The notes beneath the pieces are model-generated. The model saw nothing but the letters and a program-made list of their open reading frames with translations, searched no databases and had not been told where the DNA came from. Both the position numbers and the translations under genes were made by a program. From NCBI RefSeq assembly GCF_029227915.1, contig NC_079875.1:4898001-4962000 (forward strand): a stretch of 64,000 nucleotides of DNA. Reading direction: 5' to 3'. This document shows positions 10,201 to 19,494 of the stretch, one piece after another. Origin of the DNA: Hydractinia symbiolongicarpus. Lineage: Eukaryota > Cnidaria > Hydrozoa > Anthoathecata > Hydractiniidae. Position 1 is the stretch's first letter, and every line of letters begins with the position of its first letter.

Positions 10201-12718
10201 AAATTCTGAAAGCCAACCAACAAGTTAGAACATTATAAGCTATTCCATAATTTTATTACTGTATTTTCCTTCGATTTTGCATTAAAGTTGATGTTGGACT
10301 TATATTATAGAACTTAAAAAGTTAGCTAACAAGTCTTTTTAAATTTTTTTAAAAAGCTCTTTTCGGTCTCAAGATATTCACTAACCGACATGCAGATCCT
10401 ACGTTAGTCCAACATCATTTTATACCTTGGGTTCCCTTTAAAGTTTAACACTTTTAAATCTTTTCAAATGCAAAAACTGCATTGTTTGCACTAAATTTAT
10501 TTTTGGATTTAATTCAGAGTTGCCTAATCACCCCCATTTTAAAATTCTCCTTAGCTTTGCTCCAAAAAAAAATCAGGATTTTAAATTTAAATTTTTTTAT
10601 TATTATAATCAGTCTAATCCTTTTTGAGATTGAGAAATTTGTGCTTTCCAGGTGATGTATATTTTAAGTATATATAGTTGCTACTAAATATATTAATTTG
10701 GGCATATGACTTCACAATAAAAATAAGTACGAGAAGTTTGATTTATGATGACCTTGTTGAATGAAAAATGTCATAGTTGCTACTACTATTATATTAACAG
10801 CTATTTGTTTCCTGAATGTAAGTCTCCTAAATAACAATTATAATTATTATTATTTCCTGTGATTATTACCTGTGAAAATTTATCTTTAAGAAAGTCTGCA
10901 TGAAATCACACAAAAAACTTCCATTTCAAAATTTTAATCTTGTTATGATATAAAGTACAGGGTTCCCACGCCTCCTCATTACTCCTCAAACATCCTCAAA
11001 TTCAAAAAGTCTTCTCAATTCTCCTCAAATGTCGTCAATTTTTTATGAAATTTTATTTAGGTTTTCTCAAATCTCCTCAAAATTTTTTCTGACATTTGGT
11101 TATTTTTTATATATGCTATTTTTTATATTATTTATTTTAAATCACTCCAATTTGTGGTTGCTGTTGCCTGCAAACATTGCTTTTTTGTTGTGTTTGTTTT
11201 TGAAGCAAAGTTTCTTAGTTATCTTTTGTAAGAAAATAGTGAGATGCCAGTCTGTGTGTTCCTTCACAAGTGCAAGTTTTTCTCCTCAAATCTCCTCGAA
11301 TTTGTTAACAAAAGCTCCTCAAAGGTCCTCAAATGTTCTCAAATTTTGTTTTGAAAAAAGAGTGGGAATCCTGTAGTATAATGGTACTTAATCTCTACTT
11401 TGTATTTATTTTAATCAAAATAACATAGATGGTAAACTGCAGGAGAAAAATTGTAGAAGTAGTACTTTATTGTCAGAAAAACTTTAAGTGCGTTTTCAAT
11501 GTTAATGAGAAATTCCAACAAAAAGTTACTTTCTTTTTGAAGAAATTTAATTTTTATCCTCTGCAAAAAAAAATTCCTGCAAAATCAATTAACCACAAAA
11601 AGGTGTTTCCACAAAAATATTTCTAACATAAGGTAACTGTCCAAGTACAAGTGCATTTTTTTAAATAATGACATATTTCTTATGATGACATTTCTGTACG
11701 AACAAATTTTTTACATCATATGGTATCTATAATTAATTTATTTTCAGGATCAACGAGTTCCGACTGTAATGTCAGTTCTATAGGTTACTTTGAAGAAGAT
11801 GGTGCTGATAGGGATAGTGAAAATGTTGACTCTTATGAGGATGACAACTATATTGGCGATGTTGACTTTGACCCTGGGGAGTGTAACGATACCGTTCATG
11901 ATAGTGATACTGATATAAGTAATAATTACTCCCATCTTGATAGTGAGGATAACCGTCACACTAATAATGGCAACAGGGTTGATGATTGTGATGTTGATAT
12001 GGGGCCTGATGTAGATGACGATAACGATGATGATATTGATGTTGACGGTGATGACAATGATGTTGGTAATGTGAAAAGCAATGATGATGGTGATTACAAC
12101 CATCACAATGTTAATTGCCGCAGCATTTATGATGATGATGATGATGATGATAATGATGATTTTGAGTCTAGTGAGAATGACGATGATTATAATGTTGTTA
12201 GCAACCTGAAAAGCAATGACGATGGTGATGATAACCATCACATCGTTGATGGCAACAACAGTGATGATGGTAATGATGATTTTGTGTCTAGTGAGAATGA
12301 CAACGATGATGATAATAATGATGTTGGCAATGTGAAAAGCAATGACGATGGTGACAATGATTTTTGGCCTGGTGAGGACGAAGAGGAGGATGATGACAGC
12401 AATGGCAGTGATAACTTTGAGCCTTGCGAGAATGACGGCGATGATGAAAATGATAATGATGTTGGAAACATAGACAGCAGTGATGTGTCTGACTGTGACG
12501 ATGATGGCTACGACGATGATGGTAACGACGATGATTATCAAAGATTATTATATGAAGCATATGATGAAATAGAGGAAAACCTCAGCGAAGTTGAAGATGA
12601 CGCTAATACCGACAGCAGTGAGGAAGATTTGAGCTATCATTATGATTATGATTTCGATGATATTGTGTCAAGCTGTAGTGAGTACAAACAGATGGAAGAA
12701 GACGATGAAGATATTTAA
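498..12718 (+). CDS. Multi-exon HEPN + SF1-helicase-like + FN3 protein (exons 498-1243, 6164-6417, 7124-9602, 9687-9953, 10033-10228 or 10033-10223 plus 11748-12718)
   Basis: I rebuilt this gene from GT/AG borders whose phases match at every junction: AG|G, G|AT, AA|C, AG|G. The five-exon form stops at TAG 10226-10228 and gives about 1313 residues. A six-exon form uses a GT at 10224 and a phase-matched acceptor at 11747, and gives about 1635 residues. Domain order is HEPN-like (exon 1), coiled coil (exons 1-2), an uncharacterised middle part, an SF1-type NTPase/helicase core (exon 3), an FN3-like domain (exon 4), a 14-residue repeat tail (exon 5) and optionally an acidic tail (exon 6). HEPN domains are often RNases, and HEPN plus NTPase pairing is a theme in defence proteins, so a role in sensing or cleaving nucleic acid is inferred rather than shown. 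Splice sites were read by eye, and transcripts could change the 3' end. Confidence 0.72.
1722..1950 (-). mobile_element. Truncated LINE 3' end (second copy)
   Basis: This segment repeats the 3'-terminal part of the LINE that starts at 1994. Both begin with a CATCATCATCAT tail, then a 'tcagcctaacgtcc / tcggcttacgtcag' block, 'atgctagca' and 'ccaatctga'. It is clearly diverged from its neighbour, so it is older or fast-evolving. It is a 5'-truncated insertion, as is normal for target-primed reverse transcription. Confidence 0.65.
1994..3930 (-). pseudogene. Decayed non-LTR retrotransposon (reverse transcriptase with embedded zinc finger)
   Basis: Reading leftwards from 3930, the frames give an RT N-terminal part, a palm region with LLYADDLVLIAES (YADD catalytic box) near 2925-2965, a Cys/His finger near 2690-2830 and a C-terminal part with the usual LYGSETWAV and LGHLERM blocks near 2084-2431. 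The coding sequence is split over at least four frames (3930-3295, 3293-3096, 3112-2453, 2431-2084), so it is dead. No endonuclease domain is visible, consistent with 5' truncation. The 3' end has an (ATG)n tail at 1994-2010. The family looks RTE/CR1-like, but the exact clade is uncertain. Confidence 0.85.
6164..6417 (+). CDS. Exon 2 of the HEPN-helicase gene
   Basis: The acceptor is a poly-T run with GTTTAG ending at 6163 and the donor is AAAG|GTTAGT at 6418. The first base completes the split Arg codon from exon 1, and the last base starts the Asp codon completed by exon 3. The 84 residues are mixed alpha/beta in look and contain a KVEVCKIDQASFEELQEGVEY block. I recognise no named domain. 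Confidence 0.65.
6446..6607. mobile_element. Hairpin element with 14-bp target duplication and hammerhead-like core
   Basis: A 33-bp inverted repeat (about 6483-6515 and 6572-6604, ACTGTGGAAAGTTTATCATT in the left arm) flanks a ~55-base centre. The 14-mer TTGAATAGGACATT occurs just left (6432-6445) and just right (6609-6622), which looks like a target-site duplication. The centre has CCGATGA, a 6-bp stem GGGAGA/TCTCCC with a 4-nt loop, then GAAA. This is the box order of a hammerhead ribozyme, although the canonical first box is CTGATGA. Penelope-like elements are known to carry such motifs in their terminal repeats, so this could be a small PLE or retrozyme derivative. Confidence 0.55.
7124..9602 (+). 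CDS. Exon 3: SF1-type helicase/NTPase core
   Basis: This 2.5-kb exon lies between TTATTAG (ending 7123) and donor GTAAGT at 9603. Motifs run in SF1 order: a Q-motif-like LTSEQLRYL, Walker A GPLGSGKT (~8070-8095), Walker B LIADEVDG (~8362-8386), a motif IV-like LNKSMRTT (~8570-8592), and motifs V/VI as GSEAEECLLIVD and ECMTRATSNLVLIS (~9220-9330). This resembles UvrD/DUF2075-type ATPases. The ~300 residues before Walker A are uncharacterised. They include VNVVVAPEF and FCTDCHLL, which could be a degenerate nuclease or zinc site. The Walker A Lys and the Walker B Asp-Glu are intact, so ATP hydrolysis is plausible. Confidence 0.75.
9687..9953 (+). CDS. Exon 4: fibronectin type III-like domain
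   Basis: About 89 residues start with the PPAVVQNFTC strand typical of FN3 domains. They continue with CCDLCWLDQGYHYILKKK and close with GENYKFSIVATNSFGEST, the Y-x-F-x-V-x-A-x-N-x-x-G-E-S signature of FN3 strands F-G. The acceptor is GTGTAG at 9681-9686 and the donor is AG|GTAAAA at 9954. It probably mediates protein contacts, since the whole protein shows no signal peptide or membrane segment. Confidence 0.75.
10033..10228 (+). CDS. Exon 5: S/T/Q/P tandem-repeat tail with stop
   Basis: The acceptor TTTATTTAG ends at 10032. The peptide alternates SSTIQPTN and SESQPT-like units with a 42-bp (14-residue) period, about four units, and ends at TAG 10226-10228. It is low-complexity and probably disordered. 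The stop overlaps a possible donor (GTTAGA at 10224), so the gene may also continue to 11748. Confidence 0.6.
10229..10957. other. Intergenic or intron 5, AT-rich
   Basis: I see no gene here. The stretch is AT-rich with short A/T runs. It is intronic if the acidic exon at 11748 belongs to the HEPN gene. Confidence 0.4.
10958..11373. mobile_element. hAT-like MITE with internal CTCCTCAAAT repeats
   Basis: The ends are near-perfect inverted repeats, CAGGGTTCCCAC on the left and GTGGGAATCCTG on the right. CAGGG-type termini are typical of hAT elements. Inside, each flank has a cluster of CTCCTCAAAT-like decamers in the same orientation (10970-11090 and 11280-11345). No transposase frame is visible. 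An exact 8-bp target duplication is not preserved. Confidence 0.6.
11748..12718 (+). CDS. Asp/Asn-rich acidic exon (possible exon 6 of the HEPN gene)
   Basis: An open frame runs from acceptor TTTTCAG (ending 11747) to TAA 12716-12718. About 323 residues are dominated by Asp, Asn, Ser, Gly and Glu, with imperfect tandem units around NDVGNVKSNDDGD and FESSEND. The DNA is a GATGAT-rich tandem array, which also leaves an open frame on the other strand. AATAAA overlaps the stop (12718-12723), a ready poly(A) signal. It lacks its own convincing start, which favours it being a terminal exon joined from 10223 (phase A|GA). A stand-alone acidic protein is the alternative. Confidence 0.55.
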
Positions 12719-14917
12719 ATAAAAAAACTACTTTTGTGATAATTTAAGATGCAATTAAAGCTAAAAAAGTTTTTTTTAAAGGTTATATTTTTAATTCATT
12801 CTTACTTGAAACATTCAGATACATCTATTTTACTTAGAAGTTATTTGTTTGCAGTTACTATTTTCAAACAACATGCGAAAGTTCACTGTGTTTCAATGTT
12901 ATGATCTGATTTTTTTCTTAGAAAACTTAGTTTTATTTCGTTTTTAATGTACATAACATTGATTTAGTACCCCAAATTTATTTTTAAAAAGTGCGCTTGT
13001 AAAAATCCAAAACAATTTGATTGTAGGATTGGTCATGGATAATAAGAGATAACAAATTTAGGCCTTATTCACAAATGTTTGCCCTCAATTATTTACTTAC
13101 TTTTTATTAACATTTATACTTCATTTCATCTGAATAAAGATTTTTTTGAATAAGATATGTATAACCAATAAAGTCTCTAAAGTTTTTCCCCACAAAATTC
13201 AAAAATTTTGAAGTGTTCACGAACGTTTCCGCTTTAAAGTACTTGCATCTAGCGTTTCTATAGAATCCTTTTTAAGTATGTGTCAATGTAAAGTCAATGT
13301 AACTGTATAATTTCTTTGTAATATACTTTCAATTACTCATTGATATGTATATATCAGTTTCAACCCTGTATACTTATTCTTAAGATAGTTTGTGACAACC
13401 AAAATGTGTAAATAAAAGTCTATTACTAAAAAGTACTATGTCATATTGATTTATTAGTTTGTATATTTTAACTTAGTTTAAAATCGCTTCTTTATCCAAC
13501 TCAATGCTGCAAGAAACTTTACAAATCAATGATATTTTCTATTGACTTTTCAAAACTAAGTTTTATTGTTTGAACCATCACATGCAGAAGCAATTTTTTT
13601 TAATAACTTCTGAAGTATACCTTTCAGGGGTTGAAAACATTTTATAATTTTTAATTCACACCAGGCAATCCAAAATTGTTGGTACAACGTCACATATGTG
13701 ACAGTTTAACACAGTGATCAGGAAAAATAGTGGACAAGACTTTTTTTCTTTAAATATCTTAATCAATTTCCCAATCCTCCTTTACTGTATTTTTGAATTC
13801 GTAATTGCCAACTGTAGTTTTGTCTTTCTTAACATTTTTTACAAGCTCGTGAGCTTGTATTAAAATGCAAATGTGTCCCACAAGATTGTAATTTTTTTCC
13901 TTTCTGAATACCGGAACAGGAGTAGTCGTGTGTTCGAATCTCATCCTGGTAACTATTTTTTTTTTTTTTTTTAAAAAAAAGATAAGTGTTCCAAAGCTTT
14001 ATTTAACTAACTGGTAAAGTAAAGGTGTTTCCACCAAAGTGTACAAATGTGAATGTAGGCAGAATTAAGGTCTCCCTAAATGCCTGAAAAGTAGCCTGCA
14101 AAAAATTAAATTTCCACAACATTACGTACAAGAGAAACAAAGACGCTCCACCATATAAATTTAATAAATACATTGATTTTACAAAATTTGGATAAAATGT
14201 AAGCAAAAGGCAAATTATATTGTTTGTGACAGATCTGGTAATATATTTTTTAAATACAGCTATTTCCTTTTTCGAACAATTAAGATTTACTCGTATATTA
14301 TTTTTTTTATTTTGCTCTTTCTCACTGAGTGACTCTCATACCTTGTTCCTTTTTTGAGAAGTCTACCGAATGTCGCAAATTTTAGGTCAGGCTTGTGGTC
14401 ATTCTTCTTCCTGTCAGTCAGTTTACCCCAGACTGACCCATTGAAAATTGAAGTTTCAAGGAATTTTCTGTTCAAGAAGATCTCACAAATCAATTTAAAA
14501 AAAATAACTGCATAGTGTGTAACATATTTTTGTCTATCTGAATAGAAAAATATGTCGTGTCTAACTTCATAACAGAAATCACAATCTGATAGACAGTTTT
14601 TTGTAAACTTTATTCACGAGGTTGTTTACGTATATCATACGTCTTGTTTCTTTTAAAAAAAATGTTTTTTTTATATGTTTTGTATCTTTCTTGTTGGACA
14701 CTTGATATTTTTTTTTAAAATACTGTCTTTTATTTACTGTGCATTCAATTTAGTGCATAGTAAGAATGTGCTCTTATAAAACTTTTATACTGTTATTTCC
14801 TCTGAGTCAACGTTCTTCTTTAAAGGATTGTTTTAACCTTTGTGCCTATGCTTAAACTCCTGTGACAGTTATGCATCTATTTTATGTTTAGGAAAATTTT
14901 AAAATTTGAGTTGAAAA
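12719..14917. other. Intergenic, no gene seen
   Basis: AT-rich sequence without convincing coding frames. A tRNA B-box-like stretch (GTGTTCGAATCTC, ~13930-13942) followed by a poly-T run may be a SINE or tRNA-derived scrap. Several AATAAA sequences lie within the first 700 bases. Confidence 0.5.
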
Positions 14918-17900
14918 ATGGCTTTATCAAAAGTTGATCTTGCTGGGATATTGGAATGCAAAATTTGTTTAGACACTTTTTATAAACCGAAACATCTTAA
15001 TTGCGGTCATGCATACTGTAAAGATTGTTTAGATGGTGTTTTGGTATTTCAAGATGATGGAAGTGCTGAACTAAAATGTCCATTAAGATGTTCTAAAACG
15101 ACAATAGTAGATCAACATGAAACAACATCTTCTTTGGCAAATGTGTATACATTAACTGACCTTTTGGATAAGATGTAAGTTAGTGTTTTTACATCATTCT
15201 AACAATTGCATGTGATTATAATAATATTTTAGTTAAGATATATTTCTTCTTTGTTGTTGTGACAAGTGTTATTTATAGGATAGGTTCTACTTTGAAAAAA
15301 TTCAAAGTTACTTCTGTTAAGTAGTAAATTTTTGTTGATTAAGGTGAAAGGTTGGTTGTATGGGGCGTGTGTATGGGGCGTGTGTATGGGGCGTGTGTAA
15401 GATGTGTTATGGTGTATGTTAGTGAGTGAGTGTGATTTAATATAGTCTAGCTCAGGTTAGAAGAAGATTTCCTAAGCAAATTCCTTATTTTTTTCTGTTT
15501 TTAAGATAATCAAGTTGATTTAAATTTGTTACCTAATGTTAATTTATATTATAATTAATTAAAAATTGTTTTGTTGCTCAGATGTTTGAAAATTTTCCTC
15601 ACATTTATATTAAGTTACCCGTATACGTCTGTCTGTCTGTCAAGCAAAATGGTAGCTTAGCTGCGCAAATAGCGAGACGCACGCAATGCGGTATAAAAAG
15701 GACGGGCGAACCTGTGGATTTTTCCACGGGCTAACGACTAGTATTCATAACATTTGCTTGTTAAATTTTTATTTAGTATTGTTAAACATCTTGTTAGACT
15801 TTCCAATATTTTTAATTTTCTGAAATAAATGATAGCATTATATAAATAATGTGAGCACATGCGATTTGAATTTATCACAAGGAAATTCTAAAGAAGAAAC
15901 AATTGTGTAAAGTGTAGTGATACTACAATGTCCTAAATTTTTTAGCATCATTTCCCACAAAGTTTATATAGTCGATTAGTTATGCAGTACCCAGAAGGTC
16001 CCATGTTTGGACAAAACAAGACATAGTTTAGTCAAATTAAAAATGATATTATTTTGTCAATAGGTCAGTTGGTGGAAAGGTTAAATATTTATGTCAGCAA
16101 AGTAAAAAATGCAAACAGATTATCAGCTACTCCTGTACAACATGCAGTGCAAAGATCTGTGACAAATGTCAAAACATGCATTCTTGTGTCAACAAATCTG
16201 TTACCAATATCAGTTTTAATGAAAAATTGCAGCAACTCCAACCATTATGTAAGCAACACAACTCACTTGCAAAATTTGTGTGTATTGATTGTGAAAATCT
16301 GTTTGTATGTGTGTATTGCACACACAGGCAACACAAGAATCACAGAACAAAATCGATTGCTGATTTTGGTTTGGAAGCAAAACAATGGTTCCAGTCGTTT
16401 ATCACTTCATTCGATGAAACAAAAATTATATTGGAAAATTTAACAAGAAAATATGATGATGCTCTAAAACATGTACAGAAAGAAAGAGAAATATTCGCTC
16501 TTAAAATAAAAGAAAGAAAATTCAAACGAATTGAAGAGTATATCAATATGTTAAGTAGAGAAGAAGCAGATCTATTAAAACTATTCCATGAGAAATCAAA
16601 AGAATTTAAAGCAAAGTTGATTTCTGCTGGTTTTGTCGACAATGCCATAGTAAAAGAATTTACAGATTACGTACAAGGTTTTAATTTAAAATCTCATTTC
16701 GAATTGGTTGCTGAGAAATTGGAGATTGAACGCCAACTTCGCAAATTATCCTCTCATCCAAAAACCGTGCCAACATTTAATTCACAACTCCATCAAATGA
16801 ACAAAGAAGATCATTTTACAAATCCATTGGGTAAAATGGAAATTTCCCTTCGTGACATCACTACTGTCGGTATAAATTCTAGTGAATTTTCTGTTTATAA
16901 TAACGTGATTGATGAATGTGAAAGCCAACCCGACCATTCGCAATTAGTAACTGATTTAATGAACTTAGTTGAAAGTTTGAAAGGTGTGTTTTCCATTTTT
17001 ATAAAATGAATATTCGTGAGAAGATAATTAAACTTTATCAATTGTTTACCTGTTTTTTTAGAGTACGAGAAACCCACTCCAAATGCAATTCAAGCTTCTG
17101 CGAAAGAATTAAAAATGTTAGTATGTATATATAAATTCGACAAAGCATTCTTTCATTATGAATTTTAACGCGGTTTTGGACCCCATGTCTAATTTATGTG
17201 GTTAGAAAGGTTTCTAAACACTAACCACAGTGTTTTTTTCTTCTTCCAAAGATATGCAGCTCTGCTCAGTTAGGGGATGTAATACCGGCAATGTTAGGAT
17301 TTTAAGTTATTGGCTGAATGTTGTTTTGTGCATGAGAAAAACCTAGAAGGAGAGTTAGGTTGTTGGTGAAGTTCCCTGCTACAGAATATACAGTTTCTCT
17401 TGTTGGTTAAGAGAATTTGCGACATGAAAAGATGGATCTTTGCTGTAATAAGGCTGAATAGAAATAAATTAGAATGAAAACTTTGTATCAGTGGCCCATT
17501 TAATGAATAACCTACTGTTACTCATCCAGACCCATAACTTAAATAGATTTTAAACTCACACCGAAACTTGTTAGTAGGGAACGTTTATTTGCGTCATCAA
17601 TTAACATAAACACATAATGGTTCCTGGGCCAAAGCCCAGAGGTAAATAGAGAAATTCTTGGCTGAGTGCGATAAGGGGAATTTAATATAGTTTAGATCGG
17701 GTTGGAAGAGGATTATACAAATATACTTCTACCAACCAATGCGAGCATGAAAAACAAATGTTAACCCGAAAATGACACAATGTCAATGATGTTATAGTCA
17801 TTTGTAAAATTTGTGTAAAGGAAACCTTTCACCTAAAAATAAGCCACATTCATACATTTATAAATTTGTGTGCTTTTTCCAAGAAATCACAGTAGCATGC

Positions 17901-18385
17901 TTCATAACTCGTTTATATTTTAATGCTGGTATGACTGCGTTTGTCAAGACCACACCATTATACTTGTAATTTTGACATACCAACATTATGGTCTTTTAAA
18001 TGCGAATGTCCTAATGTGTACGGCAGGACATTTAAAGCTGTTCTAACTCTTTTTCTTAACCAAACTTTATTAAAACTTTGCCTATGAGTAATTTATTAAA
18101 ACTTTGCCTATGAGTAAGAGTTCGATTCTATTAAATGTCATCAATAAGCGTCTTGTGATTTTGAAATATTAGCAACACTCAACATGGGTAAATTTTAAGA
18201 GAAGAAAATACTCGTTGTCTTAAATACTTTTGAAGCTCTTCAATATTCATTCCAGATAGTCTTTAATCGAATTTATTTTACAGCAATCAAGACATGTTAT
18301 TGTGAAATCAGATTTGTTAATATTGTCTAAGATAGTTTTAAATGATTGGAATGTGGTTAATGTTTTAATGTGTATTTACAATTAA
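14918..18385 (+). CDS. TRIM-like RING/B-box/coiled-coil protein (exons 14918-15174, 16064-16983, 17062-17120, 18284-18385)
   Basis: Exon 1 starts at ATG 14918 and encodes an N-terminal C3HC4 RING: C-x2-C at residues 14-17, C-x-H-x2-C-x2-C around 29-37, then CPLRC. Donor AT|GTAAGT pairs with TCAATAG|G at 16064. Exon 2 carries a first Cys-rich box (CKQIISYSCTTCSAKIC) and a second B-box (LCKQHNSLAKFVCIDC to CTHRQHKNH), then a long coiled coil with KKERKF and EEADLLKLF heptads. Exon 3 (acceptor 17061, donor GTATGT 17121) is short. A phase-matched last exon at 18284 ends in TAA 18383-18385, giving about 445 residues. No SPRY, NHL or filamin domain follows. RING plus B-box proteins are usually E3 ubiquitin ligases, often in immunity, and that role is inferred. 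The last exon is the weakest part. Confidence 0.75.
15359..15402. repeat. Short tandem repeat TATGGGGCGTGTG x3
   Basis: Three head-to-tail copies of a 13-14-base GC-rich unit lie in intron 1 of the TRIM-like gene. Confidence 0.85.
15615..15741 (+). mobile_element. Short non-autonomous element with CCCGTGG hairpin end (copy A)
   Basis: It begins at TTACCCGTATACGTCTGTCTG and ends with a hairpin (15711-15730, CCTGTGG / CCACGGG) followed by CTAACGACTAG. A hairpin about 10 bases before a terminal CTAG is the layout of a Helitron 3' end. Related ends occur near 19465-19494, 33930-33957, 49103-49138 and 55783-55812. Confidence 0.6.
18066..18117. repeat. Direct tandem repeat, 27-bp unit x2
   Basis: The unit containing ACTTTGCCTATGAGTAA occurs twice in immediate tandem, almost unchanged, in the last intron of the TRIM-like gene. 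It is a recent local duplication. Confidence 0.85.
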
Positions 18386-18597
18386 AATGTACCTGTACAC
18401 CTTAAACGTTGATAAAAGCACAGCATTACAATATACATTTTTATCTAGCGATGTTAAGCCAAGAAGTTTGCAGCTTGCTAAGAAGTGTTATTCTTTTAAA
18501 GGTATGGAGTTATTTTTTAATGTTAGCATAAATAAATGCGAAAAGTTGTACTGTGTAGTGCATTTTTCGGAAGTCGAAAGTGATTCTCTATAATAAT

Positions 18598-19494
18598 AGC
18601 CGTATTCCGTCTGTCTGTTCGTGCGTCAAAAGCGACTTGTGTTAACCACGCACGAAATTACGCATAGCTCTCTGATCTTTTTGCTACGCTATTTTATAAT
18701 TTTATTTTATTTTGTCTTTTGCGTAGTTTCACAAAAGTTTAATGTAAAAAGTTTTTTATACAAAACTCATGGTTAATCAACTTTTATTGTTCCTTCGATG
18801 CAGTTTCTTTGTTATAAATAACTACGGTCAAAGTTGCGGACAATTACTTTGCGTTGTCTATTTCATTGAAAAAGTTTTAATTATTCGCGCCTTTTCAAGG
18901 ACATTAACAGAAACAAGTTTTTAATAATAGAAGGAGAACAATAAATTTTGTAAGTGATTTTTTGTTTGTTCTAAACATGAATGTGAAATTTATTTTGTAA
19001 ATTTTGTTTCATCTTTAAACCATTTATATTTTTAATGACAACAATAAACCTGGATGTGCTTATTTTTTGCTGAAACTTATTGTTTTTTAAACTGAACAAA
19101 AAGTGTAAGAAAATGTCAAATTTAGTTTTTTAAAAGCTATTTGCAGGGAGGAGTCTCTTTTTACATCAAACTCAGGCCGTAAAAATGCACAAATTGTTGT
19201 TAAATATATGAATTTTACGAGAAAGCGGCGTAACACTACTTCCGATAAACTATACTATAAAAATAAAAAAGTGTAGTTTACACTGCTTCCGTGTATATTT
19301 CCAGGGACCATGACTACTGCAGAGTAATTTAATAACAGATTGCGAAATAATTTAATAACAGATTCGCGAAATAATTTCATTAACAGATGCGCGAAATATT
19401 TTCATTAACAGATGGGCTAAATATTTTTATTAGCAGATGCGCGAAATAATTACGTCAGCTAATTCCCGTGGATTGTTCCACGGGTTAACGACTT
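18598..19494 (+). mobile_element. CTGTCTG/CCCGTGG-hairpin element (copy B)
   Basis: The left end AGCCGTATTCCGTCTGTCTG resembles copy A. The right end is the perfect hairpin CCCGTGG-ATTGTT-CCACGGG (19465-19484) followed by TTAACGACTT. The longer interior carries the tandem array at 19325-19450. A second family start (TCCGTCCGTCTGTCTG, ~19518) follows directly, so two copies are adjacent. Confidence 0.5.
19325..19450. repeat. Tandem array, ~26-bp unit x5
   Basis: Units of the form AATAATTTAATAACAGATTCGCG, with ATTAACAGATG variants, repeat about five times and diverge towards the right end. Confidence 0.85.

Noticed and set aside
11750-12541. Long antisense frames opposite the acidic exon
   Set aside because: They are shadows of a GAT-rich tandem repeat. 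Ile/Val/Thr-only and Ser/His-only composition is not protein-like.
13925-13945. tRNA gene
   Set aside because: Only a B-box-like TTCGAATC stretch and a poly-T run are present. I could not fold a cloverleaf or find a matching acceptor stem.
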